A stretch of 56,832 nt of DNA from Lysobacter dokdonensis DS-58 (GCF_000770795.1 NZ_JRKJ01000011.1:1-56832), one strand, 5' to 3'; shown: positions 35,350-44,945, counted from the first letter of the stretch. Translations and numbers: made by a program. Notes: a model not told the origin generated them from the letters alone.

Positions 35350-37233
35350 TCAATCGACGATGCGCAGCGGTTGCTCGGGCCACTGCTCGACGCTGCCGTC
35401 GCGCCCCGTCAGGCGCAAGCCAAGCCAGTGCAGGCCCGGCGACACCGAACCGGCGCGCACGCGCGCGGTCCATGCGACGTAGGGATGCTGCGGATCGTTG
35501 GATTCGCGCCAGAAGCCGCGGATGCCGACGTGCTGCTGCCCGTAGTCGGCGACGCCGACCACTTGCCCATCCAGCGTGACTTCCACGCGCGCGATCCCGA
35601 CGCCGTCCTTGAAGGCCCACCCCGCCGCTTCGAAATCTCGCGACACGCGCGCCTTCGCCAGCGGCGCGTCGATGTAGGCCATCGCCGGCGCGGTGCATTC
35701 GCCCGATTGCTTCTGCGCGGGCATGCGGAACAGCAGGAAGCGTTGGCGGCCGTGGTCGATGTTAACTACGCGCGGCGGCGGCAACGGGCCGAGCAAGTCG
35801 CACAACGCGTGGTAGTGCCGCAGCAATTCGCGATATCGCACTTCCGATGCGCCGACGACGAGCAGCAACGGTTGGTCGCCGAGCGAGGCGCGATCGTGCG
35901 CGAGCAGCTTCCACACATCCAGCTGCGGCGCGCGTCCGTGCAGGGCGTTGAGGCGGTGCGGGAGCACCGCGATGTCGGGGGTGTCGAGCGCGAAGCCGAG
36001 TTCGGCGCCGACCTTGAAATTGTCGGCCACGATGCGCGTCTCGCGCGGCAGCTTCGCGCGCTCGTCGCGCACCGCGTCGGCCAGCGCATCCCAGCCGGCG
36101 AAATTGGCCGGATACCACTTCGCGGCGGCGAAGCGAGCGCGCGCCGCGGGACTCGATACGACGACGTAATACCCGAGCATCGCGACCAGGCCCGCCGCCG
36201 CGAGGACCCACGTCGCGCGACGCCATCCGCGCGGCCACTGCGCGAGCGTCGCCGGCACCAGAGGCAACAGCGCGTACAGTCCGGCGAGCGTCCAGTGGAA
36301 GCTCACGCGTTCGTTGTCTGCGAAGAAACCGAGCAGACAGAACGCGACCACGGTGCCGCCACCGATCAACGCGAAGTACCGCGCCTGGTGGCGATCGGCC
36401 CCTTGCCCGTGCCAGCCGCGCACCGCCGCGTGCGCCATCGCGGCGAACAACAGCGGCGTGGCGAGCACGGCCTGCACGACGAAGAACCACGCGCCGTCGA
36501 AATGAAAGTTCCAGGGATGGCGGTCGACGAGCTGGAAGCGCAGGCCCGCTTCGGCGTTGTCGAGATTCCAGACGATCAACGGCGTCCACGCGATCGCACC
36601 GATCGCCAGCGCGACCCACGTGCGCACGTCCTTCAGCACGTGCCGCCCGCGCGGGAACGCCAGGAACGCGATGAAGCCGACGGCGACCACCGCGGCGAAG
36701 CGATAGTGGCTCAATGCGCCGATGGCCAGGCCGGCGGCGAGTTCGAGCGCGGCGGCGGGATCCACCTTGCGCAACATGCGCGCGCCGGCATCGACGCACA
36801 GCAACGTCGCGAAAGCCATCGGCACATCGGGCAGCGCGAGCAACCCGAGCGTCCCGCCCAGGGGCAGCAACACCGCGAGCAAGCCCGCCTGCCACGCGAA
36901 CACGTCCCCCGTGCGATCACCGTCGACCGGTGCGCACGCCTGCCGCGCGATGCGGACGACCAGCCACGGCAACGCCGCGCCGAGCAACAGGAACGGCCAG
37001 CGCAACCCGAAGACGTTGGTGCCCGCGACGGCCGTGCCCAGGCGCGCGAGCCATGCGGTCAGGCCCGGCAGGTCCGAATACGCGAGTGCGAGATGCCGCC
37101 CTTCCTGCCAGTAGAAGGCTTCGTCGACGAACGGCGGCAGGCGCATGGCGACGAGCAGCTTGATGGCCGCCACGGTGCCCCACACCCACAGGAACGCGCG
37201 TCGTGCGCGTCGTGCGTCTTGTTCGTTCCGCAT
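35350..37233 (-). CDS. GT39/ArnT-like membrane glycosyltransferase
   Basis: The 627-residue protein has about ten to twelve membrane helices in its first 400 residues, then a roughly 200-residue periplasmic domain. The first periplasmic loop FVDEAFYWQEGRHLALAYSD has the acidic Asp-Glu pair typical of ArnT/Pmt (GT39/GT83) enzymes that use polyprenyl-phosphate sugars. It probably glycosylates a lipid or protein on the periplasmic side. Substrate and partners are unknown, and no arn or flip genes are nearby. The start ATG at 37233 precedes MRNEQDARRARRAF. It is divergent from the moxR group. Confidence 0.8.
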   Translation of the reverse strand: MRNEQDARRARRAFLWVWGTVAAIKLLVAMRLPPFVDEAFYWQEGRHLALAYSDLPGLTAWLARLGTAVAGTNVFGLRWPFLLLGAALPWLVVRIARQACAPVDGDRTGDVFAWQAGLLAVLLPLGGTLGLLALPDVPMAFATLLCVDAGARMLRKVDPAAALELAAGLAIGALSHYRFAAVVAVGFIAFLAFPRGRHVLKDVRTWVALAIGAIAWTPLIVWNLDNAEAGLRFQLVDRHPWNFHFDGAWFFVVQAVLATPLLFAAMAHAAVRGWHGQGADRHQARYFALIGGGTVVAFCLLGFFADNERVSFHWTLAGLYALLPLVPATLAQWPRGWRRATWVLAAAGLVAMLGYYVVVSSPAARARFAAAKWYPANFAGWDALADAVRDERAKLPRETRIVADNFKVGAELGFALDTPDIAVLPHRLNALHGRAPQLDVWKLLAHDRASLGDQPLLLVVGASEVRYRELLRHYHALCDLLGPLPPPRVVNIDHGRQRFLLFRMPAQKQSGECTAPAMAYIDAPLAKARVSRDFEAAGWAFKDGVGIARVEVTLDGQVVGVADYGQQHVGIRGFWRESNDPQHPYVAWTARVRAGSVSPGLHWLGLRLTGRDGSVEQWPEQPLRIVD

Positions 37234-37302
37234 CGACCCCGGCCTCGTTAGACTCGAACTCGTACACTCCATCGCACACGTGCCCAACCCAGCAGGAAGC
37301 GT

Positions 37303-38253
37303 ATGTCCGCACTCCCGGCCGCGAAGATGCTACCCGATGCGCTGCGCCAGGCCCTGCGGGACGGCCAGGACCAGGTGAATTCCCTGGTGCTGGGCAAGGC
37401 GCAGGAAGTCCGGCTGGCGTTCGTCGCGCTGCTGTCCGACGGCCACCTGCTGATCGAGGACCTGCCCGGGCTGGGCAAGACCACGCTGGCCCACGCGATG
37501 GCGGCCACCCTGGGCCTGGGCTTCCAGCGCGTGCAGTTCACCTCCGACCTGCTGCCGGCCGACATCCTCGGCGTGTCGGTGTTCGATGCGCAATCGCGGC
37601 GTTTCGATTTCCACCCCGGACCGATTTTCGCGCACGTGCTGCTGGCCGATGAAATCAATCGCGCGCCGCCGCGGACGCAGAGCGCATTGCTCGAAGCGAT
37701 GGCCGAACACCAGGTCACCGTCGACGGGCGCACGCATGCGCTGCCCTCGCCGTTCTTCGTGATCGCCACGCAAAACCCGGTGGACCTGGCGGGCACGTAT
37801 CCGCTGCCCGACTCGCAACTCGACCGGTTCCTGCTGCGGCTCACGCTCGGCTATCCGGGCGAGGACGCCGAACGCGCGCTGCTCGCGGGCATCGACCGCC
37901 GCGAACTGATCGCGCAGGTCAAACCCATCCTCGGCAATGCCGACGTGCTCGCGTTGCGCACCGCCGCCAGCGACGTCCACACGGGCGATGCGCTCGTGTC
38001 GTACGTGCAGGCGTTGCTTGCGCGCAGCCGGCGGCACCCGGGCGTGCGCGTGGGCTTGTCGCCGCGCGCGGGCCTCGCGTTGCTGCGCGCCGCGCGTGCG
38101 TACGCGTTGCTGCTCGGCCGCGAGCACGTGGTGCCCGAGGACGTGCAAGCCCTGTTCGCCCCGGTGGCGGCGCATCGCCTCGTCGCCGATGCGGACGCGG
38201 GCGACGGCGCATCGCTGGCGCGCGCGATCCTGCACGCGGTTCCCGTCGACTGA
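37303..38253 (+). CDS. MoxR-family AAA+ ATPase
   Basis: The 316-residue MoxR ATPase acts as a chaperone for assembly or activation of partner proteins. Walker A EDLPGLGKTTLAHAMAA (about 52-68), Walker B VLLADEINRAPPRTQSALLEAM, sensor 1 FFVIATQNPVDLAGTYPLPDSQLDRF and the arginine of the C-terminal lid are clear. AGGA precedes the ATG. It heads a moxR-DUF58-transglutaminase trio, a common gene set whose products are thought to form one membrane-linked system. Confidence 0.92.
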   Translation: MSALPAAKMLPDALRQALRDGQDQVNSLVLGKAQEVRLAFVALLSDGHLLIEDLPGLGKTTLAHAMAATLGLGFQRVQFTSDLLPADILGVSVFDAQSRRFDFHPGPIFAHVLLADEINRAPPRTQSALLEAMAEHQVTVDGRTHALPSPFFVIATQNPVDLAGTYPLPDSQLDRFLLRLTLGYPGEDAERALLAGIDRRELIAQVKPILGNADVLALRTAASDVHTGDALVSYVQALLARSRRHPGVRVGLSPRAGLALLRAARAYALLLGREHVVPEDVQALFAPVAAHRLVADADAGDGASLARAILHAVPVD

Positions 38254-38255
38254 CC

Positions 38256-39215
38256 ATGCGCGGCACGATGCACCGCCTCCGTGCGCGCATCGAGGCGTTC
38301 GCGCGCCCGCGCGGGCCGGAAGCCTTCCCGATCGAACTGCATCGCGGCCGCATCTACGTGCTGCCCACGCGCTTCGGCCTGTTCCTCTCGGCCGCGCTGA
38401 TCGCGATGGGGCTCGGTGCGCTGAACTACAACAACAATCCGGCATTGCTGCTGATGCTGCTGCTCGCGGGCGCCGCGCTGACGAGCATGCTCAGCGCGCA
38501 CCTGCAATTGAGCGGATTGCGGTTCGTCGCCGTCGGCGCCGATCCGGTGCCCGCCGGCACGCCGATCCTCGTGCGCGTGCATGCGCGCGCCGATACGCGC
38601 GGCCGCGCGCGGCGCGGCATGCGCGTGGATTGCGAAGACGGCGCGGGCACGCTGTCGCTGGTCGACGGCACGGGCGATGCGGAAATCGCGTTGCCGACGG
38701 TGCGGCGCGGTTGGTTGGACGTGCCGCGGCTGCGCGTGTCGACCACGCGTCCGCTCGGCATCGTGCGGGCGTGGTCATGGATCTGGCCCGAGCAACCGAT
38801 GCTCGTCTATCCGCACCCCGAACCCGACGGCCCGCCGTTGCCCGAAGGCGCGGGCGAAGCCGCCGCGGCGCGCCTGCATCCGCTCGGCGACGACGTACAC
38901 CACCTGCGCGCGTACCGCCGCGGCGATGCGCCGCGCACGATCGCGTGGAAGCCCACGGCACGCCTGGGCAACCTGCTCGTGCGCGAATACGAACGCCCGC
39001 AGTCGGCCGACATCGTGCTCGATTGGCAGGCCTTGCACGGCTTGGATACCGAAGCGCGCATCCGCCGGCTCGCACGCTGGGTGGATGAAGCCGAACGCGA
39101 CGCGCGCCGGTATCGCCTGGTGGTGCCCGGCCATGCGGCGATCGGCCCCGGGCAAGGTCCCGCGCATCGGCACGCGTGCCTGCGTGCGCTCGCGCTGCTG
39201 CCGGCACGCGCATGA
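38256..39215 (+). CDS. DUF58 domain-containing membrane protein
   Basis: The 319-residue protein has two close N-terminal membrane helices (about residues 34-70, RFGLFLSAALIAMGLGA and LLLMLLLAGAALTSML). A beta-rich segment follows, and then the DUF58 core with LGDDVHHLRAYRRGDAPRTIAWKPTARLGNLLVREYER. DUF58 proteins accompany MoxR ATPases and may carry a degenerate von Willebrand A fold. It starts 2 nt after moxR and its stop overlaps the next ATG by 4 nt, so the three proteins are probably made in fixed ratio. Confidence 0.9.
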   Translation: MRGTMHRLRARIEAFARPRGPEAFPIELHRGRIYVLPTRFGLFLSAALIAMGLGALNYNNNPALLLMLLLAGAALTSMLSAHLQLSGLRFVAVGADPVPAGTPILVRVHARADTRGRARRGMRVDCEDGAGTLSLVDGTGDAEIALPTVRRGWLDVPRLRVSTTRPLGIVRAWSWIWPEQPMLVYPHPEPDGPPLPEGAGEAAAARLHPLGDDVHHLRAYRRGDAPRTIAWKPTARLGNLLVREYERPQSADIVLDWQALHGLDTEARIRRLARWVDEAERDARRYRLVVPGHAAIGPGQGPAHRHACLRALALLPARA

Positions 39216-41185
39216 CGACGCCGATGTCATCGACCCGGATTTCATCGACGCGCATCCGGCTCGACCCGCGCTCGCGCGCGACCGTGCTGATCGCTGGCGC
39301 CGCGTGCGTGCTGCCCCTGTTGCTGCGGCTCGAACCGAAGCTCGCCATCGGGACCGCGGTCGCCGGTGTCGCGGTCGCGATCGGCGCGTGGCGGCGTCCG
39401 CTGCCGGCGTGGTTGCGCGTGATGCTCGCGCTGGGCCTGGCCGTCGCGGTGTTCGCGACGATGGGCGTCAACTTCGGCCGTGATACCGGTTGCGCGATCC
39501 TCGCCGCGATGCTCGCGGTGAAGCCCGCGGAAACCGACAGCGTGCGCGACGGACGCAGCTTGCTCGGGTTCGCGTTGTTCGCGCCGTTCGCGACCTTCCT
39601 GCTCGACCAGGTGCCGTTGTCGCTCGTCCTCGGGCTGGTCGCGGTGGTGTGCGCCTTGCTGGCGATGCAGCGTTTGTCGGACCTGGAATCGGGCGAGCTG
39701 CAGGACGAGGTGGCGTGGTGGAAGCGGCTCGCGGGGGTCGGGCGCATGCTCGCGCTCGGGTTGCCGATCGCGCTGGCCGCGTTCTGGTTGTTCCCGCGAC
39801 TGGCCACGCCGCTGTGGGGCGTGCCCGATCGCGCACAGGCGCGGCCGGGGCTCGCGGACAGCATGTCGCCCAGCGATTGGGAAGACATGGCGCTCGACGA
39901 CACGCCCGCCGCGCGGGTGCGGTTCTTCGGCAACACGCCCTCGCAATCGCAGATGTATTTCCGCGGACCGGTGTTCAGCGACTACGACGGGCGCACGTGG
40001 TCGCGCGCGCGCTGGGCCGTCGCGTATCCCGTCGCGCCCGTACGCAGCGGCCGCACGCGGTGGGATTACGAATTGTCGATGGAGCCCACCGACCGCCGGC
40101 AGCTCGTCGCACTCGACGTGCCGCTCGCGGCGCCGGCGAATGCGTTCCTCGGCGAGGACCGCGCGCTGCGCGTCGAACGACCGCTGGATTCGGTGACGCG
40201 CTGGCGCATGCGGTCCGGTGAAGTCGCGCGCTTCGGCGACACCACGCTCGCGCCCTTCCTGCGCACGCGCAACCTGGCGTTGCCGGAGGGATTCAACCCG
40301 CGCACCGTCGCGCTCGCGCGCCAATGGCGGCAGGACGCGGGCACGGACGATGCGGCCATCGTCAACCGCGCACTCGACTGGATCCGCCGCGATTTCGGTT
40401 ACACGTTGCAGATCACGCTCGCGGGGCGCAACGCGGTCGACCAGTTCCTGTTCGTCGACAAGCGCGGATATTGCGAGCAGTTCGCGGGGTCGTTCGTCGT
40501 GCTGATGCGCGCGGCGGGCATTCCCGCGCGCGTGGTGGGTGGCTATGCGGGCGCCGAATACAACGCGGTCGGCGAATACTGGGTCGTGCGGCGCTCCGAT
40601 GCGCACGCATGGGCCGAGGTGTGGCTCGCCGACCGCGGATGGACTCGCATCGACCCCACCGCGGCGGTCGCGCCGGAAAACGTCTTCGACACGCTGGCCG
40701 ATCGCCGAGCCGATGGCGGCCTGATGGCGTCCCTGCAACCGGTATGGGATGTCGGCGATTGGGCGTTGAACGGGTGGAACGAGTTCGTCCTCGGGTTCAA
40801 CGCCGAGCGGCAACGCGCGTTGTTCCGTCCCTTCGGGCTGGGCGACATCGACACCGAGTTGTTGCTGATGCTGTTTTCGCTGATCGCCCTGACCTGCCTG
40901 GCGGCGACGGTGTGGCTCCTGAGCCGCGATGCGCGCGAGCGCGATCCCTTGCTGCGCGCCTGGCATCGCCTCGGGCGCCGGTACGCGAAGCTGGGCCTGG
41001 CCCGTGCGCCGCACGAGCCGGCGCTCGACTGGGCGCGGCGGGTGGACCGTGCGCGGACCGGGGGCGACGCGGCCTTGCGCGCGCTCGGCGAGCGTTTCAG
41101 TCGGTGGCGGTACGGGGTGCGTCGGGGTGAAGCCGTCGAAGGGCTGAACGCCCTGCTCCGCGACCTGCGTGCACACCGCCCGTAA
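39212..41185 (+). CDS. tgpA: TgpA-type membrane transglutaminase (DUF3488)
   Basis: The 657-residue protein has an N-terminal membrane domain (DUF3488, about six helices in residues 20-195) and a periplasmic transglutaminase-like domain. It ends with one further helix (about 545-565) and a C-terminal DUF4129-like tail. The catalytic triad is Cys421 in RGYCEQFAGSFV, His465 in DAHAWAEVW and Asp481 in RIDPTAA. In Pseudomonas aeruginosa the equivalent TgpA is essential, though its substrate is unknown. Together with MoxR and DUF58 it likely remodels or crosslinks an envelope component. Confidence 0.92.
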   Translation: MTTPMSSTRISSTRIRLDPRSRATVLIAGAACVLPLLLRLEPKLAIGTAVAGVAVAIGAWRRPLPAWLRVMLALGLAVAVFATMGVNFGRDTGCAILAAMLAVKPAETDSVRDGRSLLGFALFAPFATFLLDQVPLSLVLGLVAVVCALLAMQRLSDLESGELQDEVAWWKRLAGVGRMLALGLPIALAAFWLFPRLATPLWGVPDRAQARPGLADSMSPSDWEDMALDDTPAARVRFFGNTPSQSQMYFRGPVFSDYDGRTWSRARWAVAYPVAPVRSGRTRWDYELSMEPTDRRQLVALDVPLAAPANAFLGEDRALRVERPLDSVTRWRMRSGEVARFGDTTLAPFLRTRNLALPEGFNPRTVALARQWRQDAGTDDAAIVNRALDWIRRDFGYTLQITLAGRNAVDQFLFVDKRGYCEQFAGSFVVLMRAAGIPARVVGGYAGAEYNAVGEYWVVRRSDAHAWAEVWLADRGWTRIDPTAAVAPENVFDTLADRRADGGLMASLQPVWDVGDWALNGWNEFVLGFNAERQRALFRPFGLGDIDTELLLMLFSLIALTCLAATVWLLSRDARERDPLLRAWHRLGRRYAKLGLARAPHEPALDWARRVDRARTGGDAALRALGERFSRWRYGVRRGEAVEGLNALLRDLRAHRP

Positions 41186-41249
41186 CGCCGGCTGGGCGTA
41201 TCGTGTGCATCATGAAGCGCCCGAGCGGGCGCCTGATTGGAGACGTGCC

Positions 41250-41738
41250 ATGACGAAGTTCCGTTTCGGTGCGCTGGCCGTGGCGAGCGCGTTGCTCGCG
41301 GCCTGCGTGACGCAGCCGATGCCGCTGCAGGGCGAGTACCTCGCCGTCACGCCGCGCGATGCGGCGGCGCAGCAGGTCACCGGTTCGGTCGTGCGTTGGG
41401 GCGGGCGCATCGTGCAGACGCTGCCGCGCGACAACAACACCTGTTTCGAAGTGCTGGCCACGCCGCTGGATTCCAGCGCGCGCCCGCACTACAACTCCGA
41501 CACCGACGACGGCCGTTTCATCGCCTGCCGCAGCGGGTTCTACGACCCGGCGGTGTTCGAGCCGAATCGCGAGGTGACCTTCACCGGCCACATCGACGGT
41601 TACGACACGCGCAAGATCGGCGGGTTCGATTACAAGTTCCCGCGCATGGCGGCCGACGTGGTCTACCTGTGGCCGATCCGCGAACGCGTCGATGTGCTGA
41701 CCTACCCCGCGCCGTGGCCGTGGTGGGGTTACTGGTAA
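41250..41738 (+). CDS. Slp-family outer-membrane lipoprotein
   Basis: The 162-residue protein has a signal peptide with lipobox ALLAAC (Cys at about residue 20). The Slp-like body contains GSVVRWGGRIVQTLPRDNNTCFEVLATPL, VTFTGHIDGYDTRKIGGFDYKFPRM and a Trp-rich tail PWPWWGYW. E. coli Slp is a starvation- and acid-induced outer-membrane lipoprotein; here only family membership is supported. TTGGAGA lies upstream of the ATG. The 64-nt gap before it holds a small GCGCCC/GGGCGC hairpin. It converges on hinT with a 1-nt gap. Confidence 0.85.
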   Translation: MTKFRFGALAVASALLAACVTQPMPLQGEYLAVTPRDAAAQQVTGSVVRWGGRIVQTLPRDNNTCFEVLATPLDSSARPHYNSDTDDGRFIACRSGFYDPAVFEPNREVTFTGHIDGYDTRKIGGFDYKFPRMAADVVYLWPIRERVDVLTYPAPWPWWGYW

Positions 41739-41739
41739 G

Positions 41740-42093
41740 TCACTTCGACGTCCCGAACCGTCCCAGCGGCGCCCCTGCCAGCAGGTGCAGGTGCAACTGG
41801 AACACCGTCTGCCCGCCGTGGGCGTTGCAGTTGATGACGACGCGGTAGCCGTCGTCCGCGAAGCCTTCCTTGCGCGCGAATTCCGCCGCGGCGTATGCGA
41901 GCTTGCCGACCAGGTGCGACTGCGAGGATTGCATCGCATCGAGCGTGCGCACCGATTCCTTCGGCACGAACAGCACGTGCACCGGGGCCTGCGGCGCGAT
42001 GTCGCGGAATGCGAACACCTCGTCGTCCTCGTACACGATGTCCGCCGGGATCTCGCGTCGCAATATGCGATGGAAGATGGTGTCCTCGCTCAT
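41740..42093 (-). CDS. hinT: HIT-family (HinT-like) nucleotide-binding protein
   Basis: The 117-residue histidine-triad protein hydrolyses nucleoside phosphoramidates in this family. [26 protein letters not shown] is the typical start. The C-terminal triad reads [11 protein letters not shown], so the first of the three histidines (H-x-H-x-H) is glutamine, while the central catalytic and last histidines remain. Q variants occur in other proteobacterial HIT proteins as far as I recall. The ATG overlaps the recR stop by 4 nt, giving a ybaB-recR-hinT chain. Confidence 0.9.
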   Translation of the reverse strand: MSEDTIFHRILRREIPADIVYEDDEVFAFRDIAPQAPVHVLFVPKESVRTLDAMQSSQSHLVGKLAYAAAEFARKEGFADDGYRVVINCNAHGGQTVFQLHLHLLAGAPLGRFGTSK

Positions 42094-42680
42094 GGCATCT
42101 CGCTCCTGGTTCCGAATGCATGCGACAGCGTGCCGCGGTCCACGTATTCCAGTTCGCCACCCAACGGAACGCCATGCGCCAGCCGGCTCGGCCGCACGTC
42201 GTGGCGGCGCGCGAGTTGCGCGAGGTAATGCGCCGTCGCCTCGCCTTCCACCGTCGGGTTGGTCGCGATGATGAGTTCCTGCACCTCGCCCTCGCCCATG
42301 CGCGCGTCGAGCTGGTCGAGGCCGAGCTCGCGCGGGCCGATGCCGTCGAGCGGGCTCAGCCGGCCCTGCAGGATGAAGTAGAGGCCGCGGTATCCGGTGG
42401 CCTGTTCGATCGCCAGCCGGTCCGCCGGCGACTCCACCGCGCACAACAGGTACGCATCGCGCGAGGCGCTGGCGCAGATCGCGCAGACTTCGGTTTCGCT
42501 GAAATCGCGGCAGCGCGCGCAGTGGCGGATCTGTTCCACCGCCTGCGCGAGGACGTCGGCCAGGCGCTTGCCGCCCGCGCGCTCGCGTTCGAGCACGTGG
42601 TAGGCCATGCGCTGCGCGGACTTCGGGCCGACGCCCGGCAACACGCGCAAAGCTTCGATCAGTTGGTCGATCAGCGCCAC
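42090..42680 (-). CDS. recR: Recombination protein RecR
   Basis: The 196-residue RecR forms a ring-shaped clamp that works with RecF and RecO to load RecA. The helix-hairpin-helix [17 protein letters not shown] (residues 14-30), the C4 zinc finger [16 protein letters not shown] (54-69) and the Toprim domain ([32 protein letters not shown]) are intact. It starts with GTG 4 nt after ybaB, in the classic dnaX-ybaB-recR order; recO also lies in this window at 12999-13730. Confidence 0.96.
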   Translation of the reverse strand: MALIDQLIEALRVLPGVGPKSAQRMAYHVLERERAGGKRLADVLAQAVEQIRHCARCRDFSETEVCAICASASRDAYLLCAVESPADRLAIEQATGYRGLYFILQGRLSPLDGIGPRELGLDQLDARMGEGEVQELIIATNPTVEGEATAHYLAQLARRHDVRPSRLAHGVPLGGELEYVDRGTLSHAFGTRSEMP

Positions 42681-42684
42681 GAAA

Positions 42685-43005
42685 TCAGAACGGCATCTTC
42701 ATGCCCGGGGGAATCGGCATGCCGGCGGTGGCCGCGGACATGCGCGACTGCGACTCGGCATTGACCTTGTTGACCGCGTCGTTGAACGCCGCAGCGATCA
42801 GGTCTTCGGCCATTTCCGGGTCCGACATGACCGTCGGGTCGATGCGCACCTTGCGGCATTCCATGCGGCCGCTGATGGTCACGCTGACCATGCCCGCGCC
42901 GGCCTGGCCGGTCACTTCGAGCTTGGCGAGTTCTTCCTGCGCGCGCTGCATGTTTTCCTGCATCTTCTGCGCTTGCTGCATGAGCTGGGCGATGTTTCCA
43001 CGCAT
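42685..43005 (-). CDS. ybaB: YbaB/EbfC nucleoid-associated protein
   Basis: The 106-residue protein is a small DNA-binding nucleoid protein that forms tweezers-like dimers. [26 protein letters not shown] forms the first helix, [22 protein letters not shown] the sheet, and [20 protein letters not shown] the second helix. It lies between dnaX (32 nt) and recR (4 nt), the conserved replication-repair cluster. Confidence 0.95.
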   Translation of the reverse strand: MRGNIAQLMQQAQKMQENMQRAQEELAKLEVTGQAGAGMVSVTISGRMECRKVRIDPTVMSDPEMAEDLIAAAFNDAVNKVNAESQSRMSAATAGMPIPPGMKMPF

Positions 43006-43036
43006 GGGGGCGTTCTCTCTTTGAAAGCGACGAGGC

Positions 43037-44764
43037 TCAGGCGTCGTCGAAGGGACGGATGGAATCGGGGACGACGGTCGCGCCGTGGCGCTGCATCAGG
43101 CGCTGCACGTCGGGGTCGGCCACGAAGGCGGCTTCCGCGGCGACCTGGCGTGCGTCGCGTTCGCGCGCGGTGCGCTGGTGCAGCGTCTCGCCGCGCGCGG
43201 CCTGCGCTTCGAACTTGATCTGCGGCGTCGTGCCGAGCGTGCGCGACAGCGCGTCGGCCAGGCGCTTCACGAGGCCGTCGGCCTTGAGGTGATCGTCGGC
43301 CTGCGACAGCGACAGGCGCAGCACGCCGTCTTCGTAATCGACGAAGCCCGCATGCGCGGCGAGTTCCTTCGCCGGGCCGCCGAGGCCGAGGTTGGCGGCG
43401 ATGTCGGGCCAGGTGGAGGCGTCGAGTGTCGTGCTGCTCGACGGCGGAGCATGCGAAACGGGCGCCGCCGGAGGCGTGGATTCGACGCGGGCTTCGGGTG
43501 CGCGCGACGGCGGAAGCGATGCGGGTGCCGCTTCGCGGATTGGAGCCGCAGGCGGCGCCGTGCGCGGCGCGGGCGCGGGGGCGCTCATCGACAGTGCTTC
43601 GCGCGCTGCCTTCGGCCCGCGCACGTCACCACCCGATGCGGCTCCGCTCTCCCGTTTCCCGGTTCCCGTGTCCCCTGCGGTCACGGCCCCCGGGCGAAAC
43701 GCCAACATCCGCAGCACCGTCATCTCGAAACCCGCGCGCGGGCTCGGCGCCAGCGACAGATCGCGACGGCCGTTCAGCGCCATCTGGAACCACAGTTGCA
43801 CGAGTTCGGGACGCAGTTTCGCGGCGAGCGCGTCGACCGGCACGGCGTCTTCGGCGACTTCGGCGTCGGGCACGAGCTGGCGGACCTGCACGCGATGCAG
43901 TGCGTCGGCGAGTGCGTCGAGCACGCCGTTCCAGTCGGGGGAGAAATCGGCGAGCGTGCCGACGATCTCGAGCATGCGCGCGCCTTCGCCGTCGGCGAGT
44001 GCATCGAGCAGGCCCGCGATCTGCGTGCGGTCGACCGTGCCGAGCATCGCGGCCACCGCCGCGTCGTCGAGTTGGCTGCCGGTGTAGGCGATGGCCTGGT
44101 CGAGCAGCGAGAGGCCGTCGCGCAGGCTGCCGTCGGCCGCGCGCGCGAGCTGGCGGATCGCGCCGGGCTGGGCGGGAATGGCTTCGGCTTCGAGGATCTT
44201 CGTGATCTGGCCCGTGATCTGCGCCTCGTCCAGCCGCTTGAGGTTGAACTGCAGGCAGCGCGAGAGGACGGTGACCGGGAGTTTCTGCGGGTCGGTGGTG
44301 GCCAGCAGGAACTTCACGTGGCCCGGCGGCTCTTCCAGCGTCTTGAGCAGCGCGTTGAACGCCGACTTCGACAGCATGTGGACTTCGTCGATCAGGTAGA
44401 CCTTCACGCGTCCGCGGCTGGGCATGTACTGCGCGTTGTCGATCAACTCGCGGACATCGTCCACGCCGGTGTTGCTCGCCGCGTCGATTTCCAGCAGGTC
44501 GACGAAGCGGCCGGCGTCGATGTCGCGGCACGCGTTGCACTCGCCGCACGGCTCGGCGGAGGTGCCGCGTTCGCAATTCAGCGATTTGGCGAAGATGCGC
44601 GCGATGGTGGTCTTTCCCACCCCGCGCGTGCCGGTGAAGAGGAAGGCGTGGTGCACCCGCCCGGTATCGAGCGCATTGGTGAGCGCGCGCACGACGTGTT
44701 CCTGACCGACGAGCTCCGCGAACCGCCGGGGCCGCCACTTCCGCGCAAGGACGAGATAGGACAT
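43037..44764 (-). CDS. dnaX: DNA polymerase III subunits tau/gamma
   Basis: The 575-residue clamp-loader ATPase has start MSYLVLARKWRPRRFAELVGQ, P-loop GTRGVGKTTIAR (about 45-56), zinc module CGECNAC with a nearby Cys in LNCERG, DEVHMLS, and SRCLQFNLKRL. A proline/alanine-rich hinge (about 400-480) leads to a tau-specific C-terminal domain. The sequence runs without break into the C-terminal domain, so a full tau is made; I see no A-rich slippery heptamer of the E. coli kind. The gene follows the 4.5S RNA gene on the same strand. Confidence 0.95.
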   Translation of the reverse strand: MSYLVLARKWRPRRFAELVGQEHVVRALTNALDTGRVHHAFLFTGTRGVGKTTIARIFAKSLNCERGTSAEPCGECNACRDIDAGRFVDLLEIDAASNTGVDDVRELIDNAQYMPSRGRVKVYLIDEVHMLSKSAFNALLKTLEEPPGHVKFLLATTDPQKLPVTVLSRCLQFNLKRLDEAQITGQITKILEAEAIPAQPGAIRQLARAADGSLRDGLSLLDQAIAYTGSQLDDAAVAAMLGTVDRTQIAGLLDALADGEGARMLEIVGTLADFSPDWNGVLDALADALHRVQVRQLVPDAEVAEDAVPVDALAAKLRPELVQLWFQMALNGRRDLSLAPSPRAGFEMTVLRMLAFRPGAVTAGDTGTGKRESGAASGGDVRGPKAAREALSMSAPAPAPRTAPPAAPIREAAPASLPPSRAPEARVESTPPAAPVSHAPPSSSTTLDASTWPDIAANLGLGGPAKELAAHAGFVDYEDGVLRLSLSQADDHLKADGLVKRLADALSRTLGTTPQIKFEAQAARGETLHQRTARERDARQVAAEAAFVADPDVQRLMQRHGATVVPDSIRPFDDA

Positions 44765-44795
44765 GACGGGAATGATGCCACGTCGCCGAAATGGC

Positions 44796-44903
44796 GATGA
44801 CCCCGCCAGCTGACCTCGGCACCCGCATCGACCGATACCGTTGCTGCCTTCCGGCCCTGGCGGGATTTTCGATCTAGCGTCGCGAGGGGCCGACGGGGCC
44901 ACC
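44796..44903 (-). ncRNA. ffs: 4.5S signal recognition particle RNA (small bacterial type)
   Basis: The minus strand contains the universal SRP Alu-less core CCAGGGCCGGAAGGCAGCAA, with the GGAA tetraloop and the asymmetric loop AGCA, followed by GGTGCCGAGGTCAGCTGGCGG as in E. coli. The proposed ends GGTGGCCCCGTCGGC and GCTGGCGGGGTCATC pair over 15 bp with only G-U wobbles, giving a 108-nt hairpin of the expected size. It partners with Ffh to target membrane proteins. The exact ends are inferred from pairing. It lies between tRNA-Ser and dnaX. Confidence 0.92.
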
Positions 44904-44918
44904 ATGGACTGTTTCAGC

Positions 44919-44945
44919 GCAACGGCCCGCCGGGCGGGCCGTTGC
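44919..44945 (-). terminator. Perfect palindrome between tRNA-Ser(GGA) and ffs
   Basis: Arms GCAACGGCCCGCC and GGCGGGCCGTTGC around one base form a stable stem of at least ten pairs, 8 nt after the tRNA 3' end. No T run follows on the minus strand, so it may be a tRNA 3' processing or Rho-type structure before ffs. Confidence 0.45.

Noticed and set aside
37234-37302. Promoter between the GT39 gene and moxR
   Set aside because: TTAGAC and TACACT are present but only 9 nt apart, which does not make a promoter.
43037-44764. Programmed frameshift in dnaX to make a short gamma subunit
   Set aside because: No A-rich slippery heptamer is visible; the hinge region is C/G-rich, so only tau can be supported.
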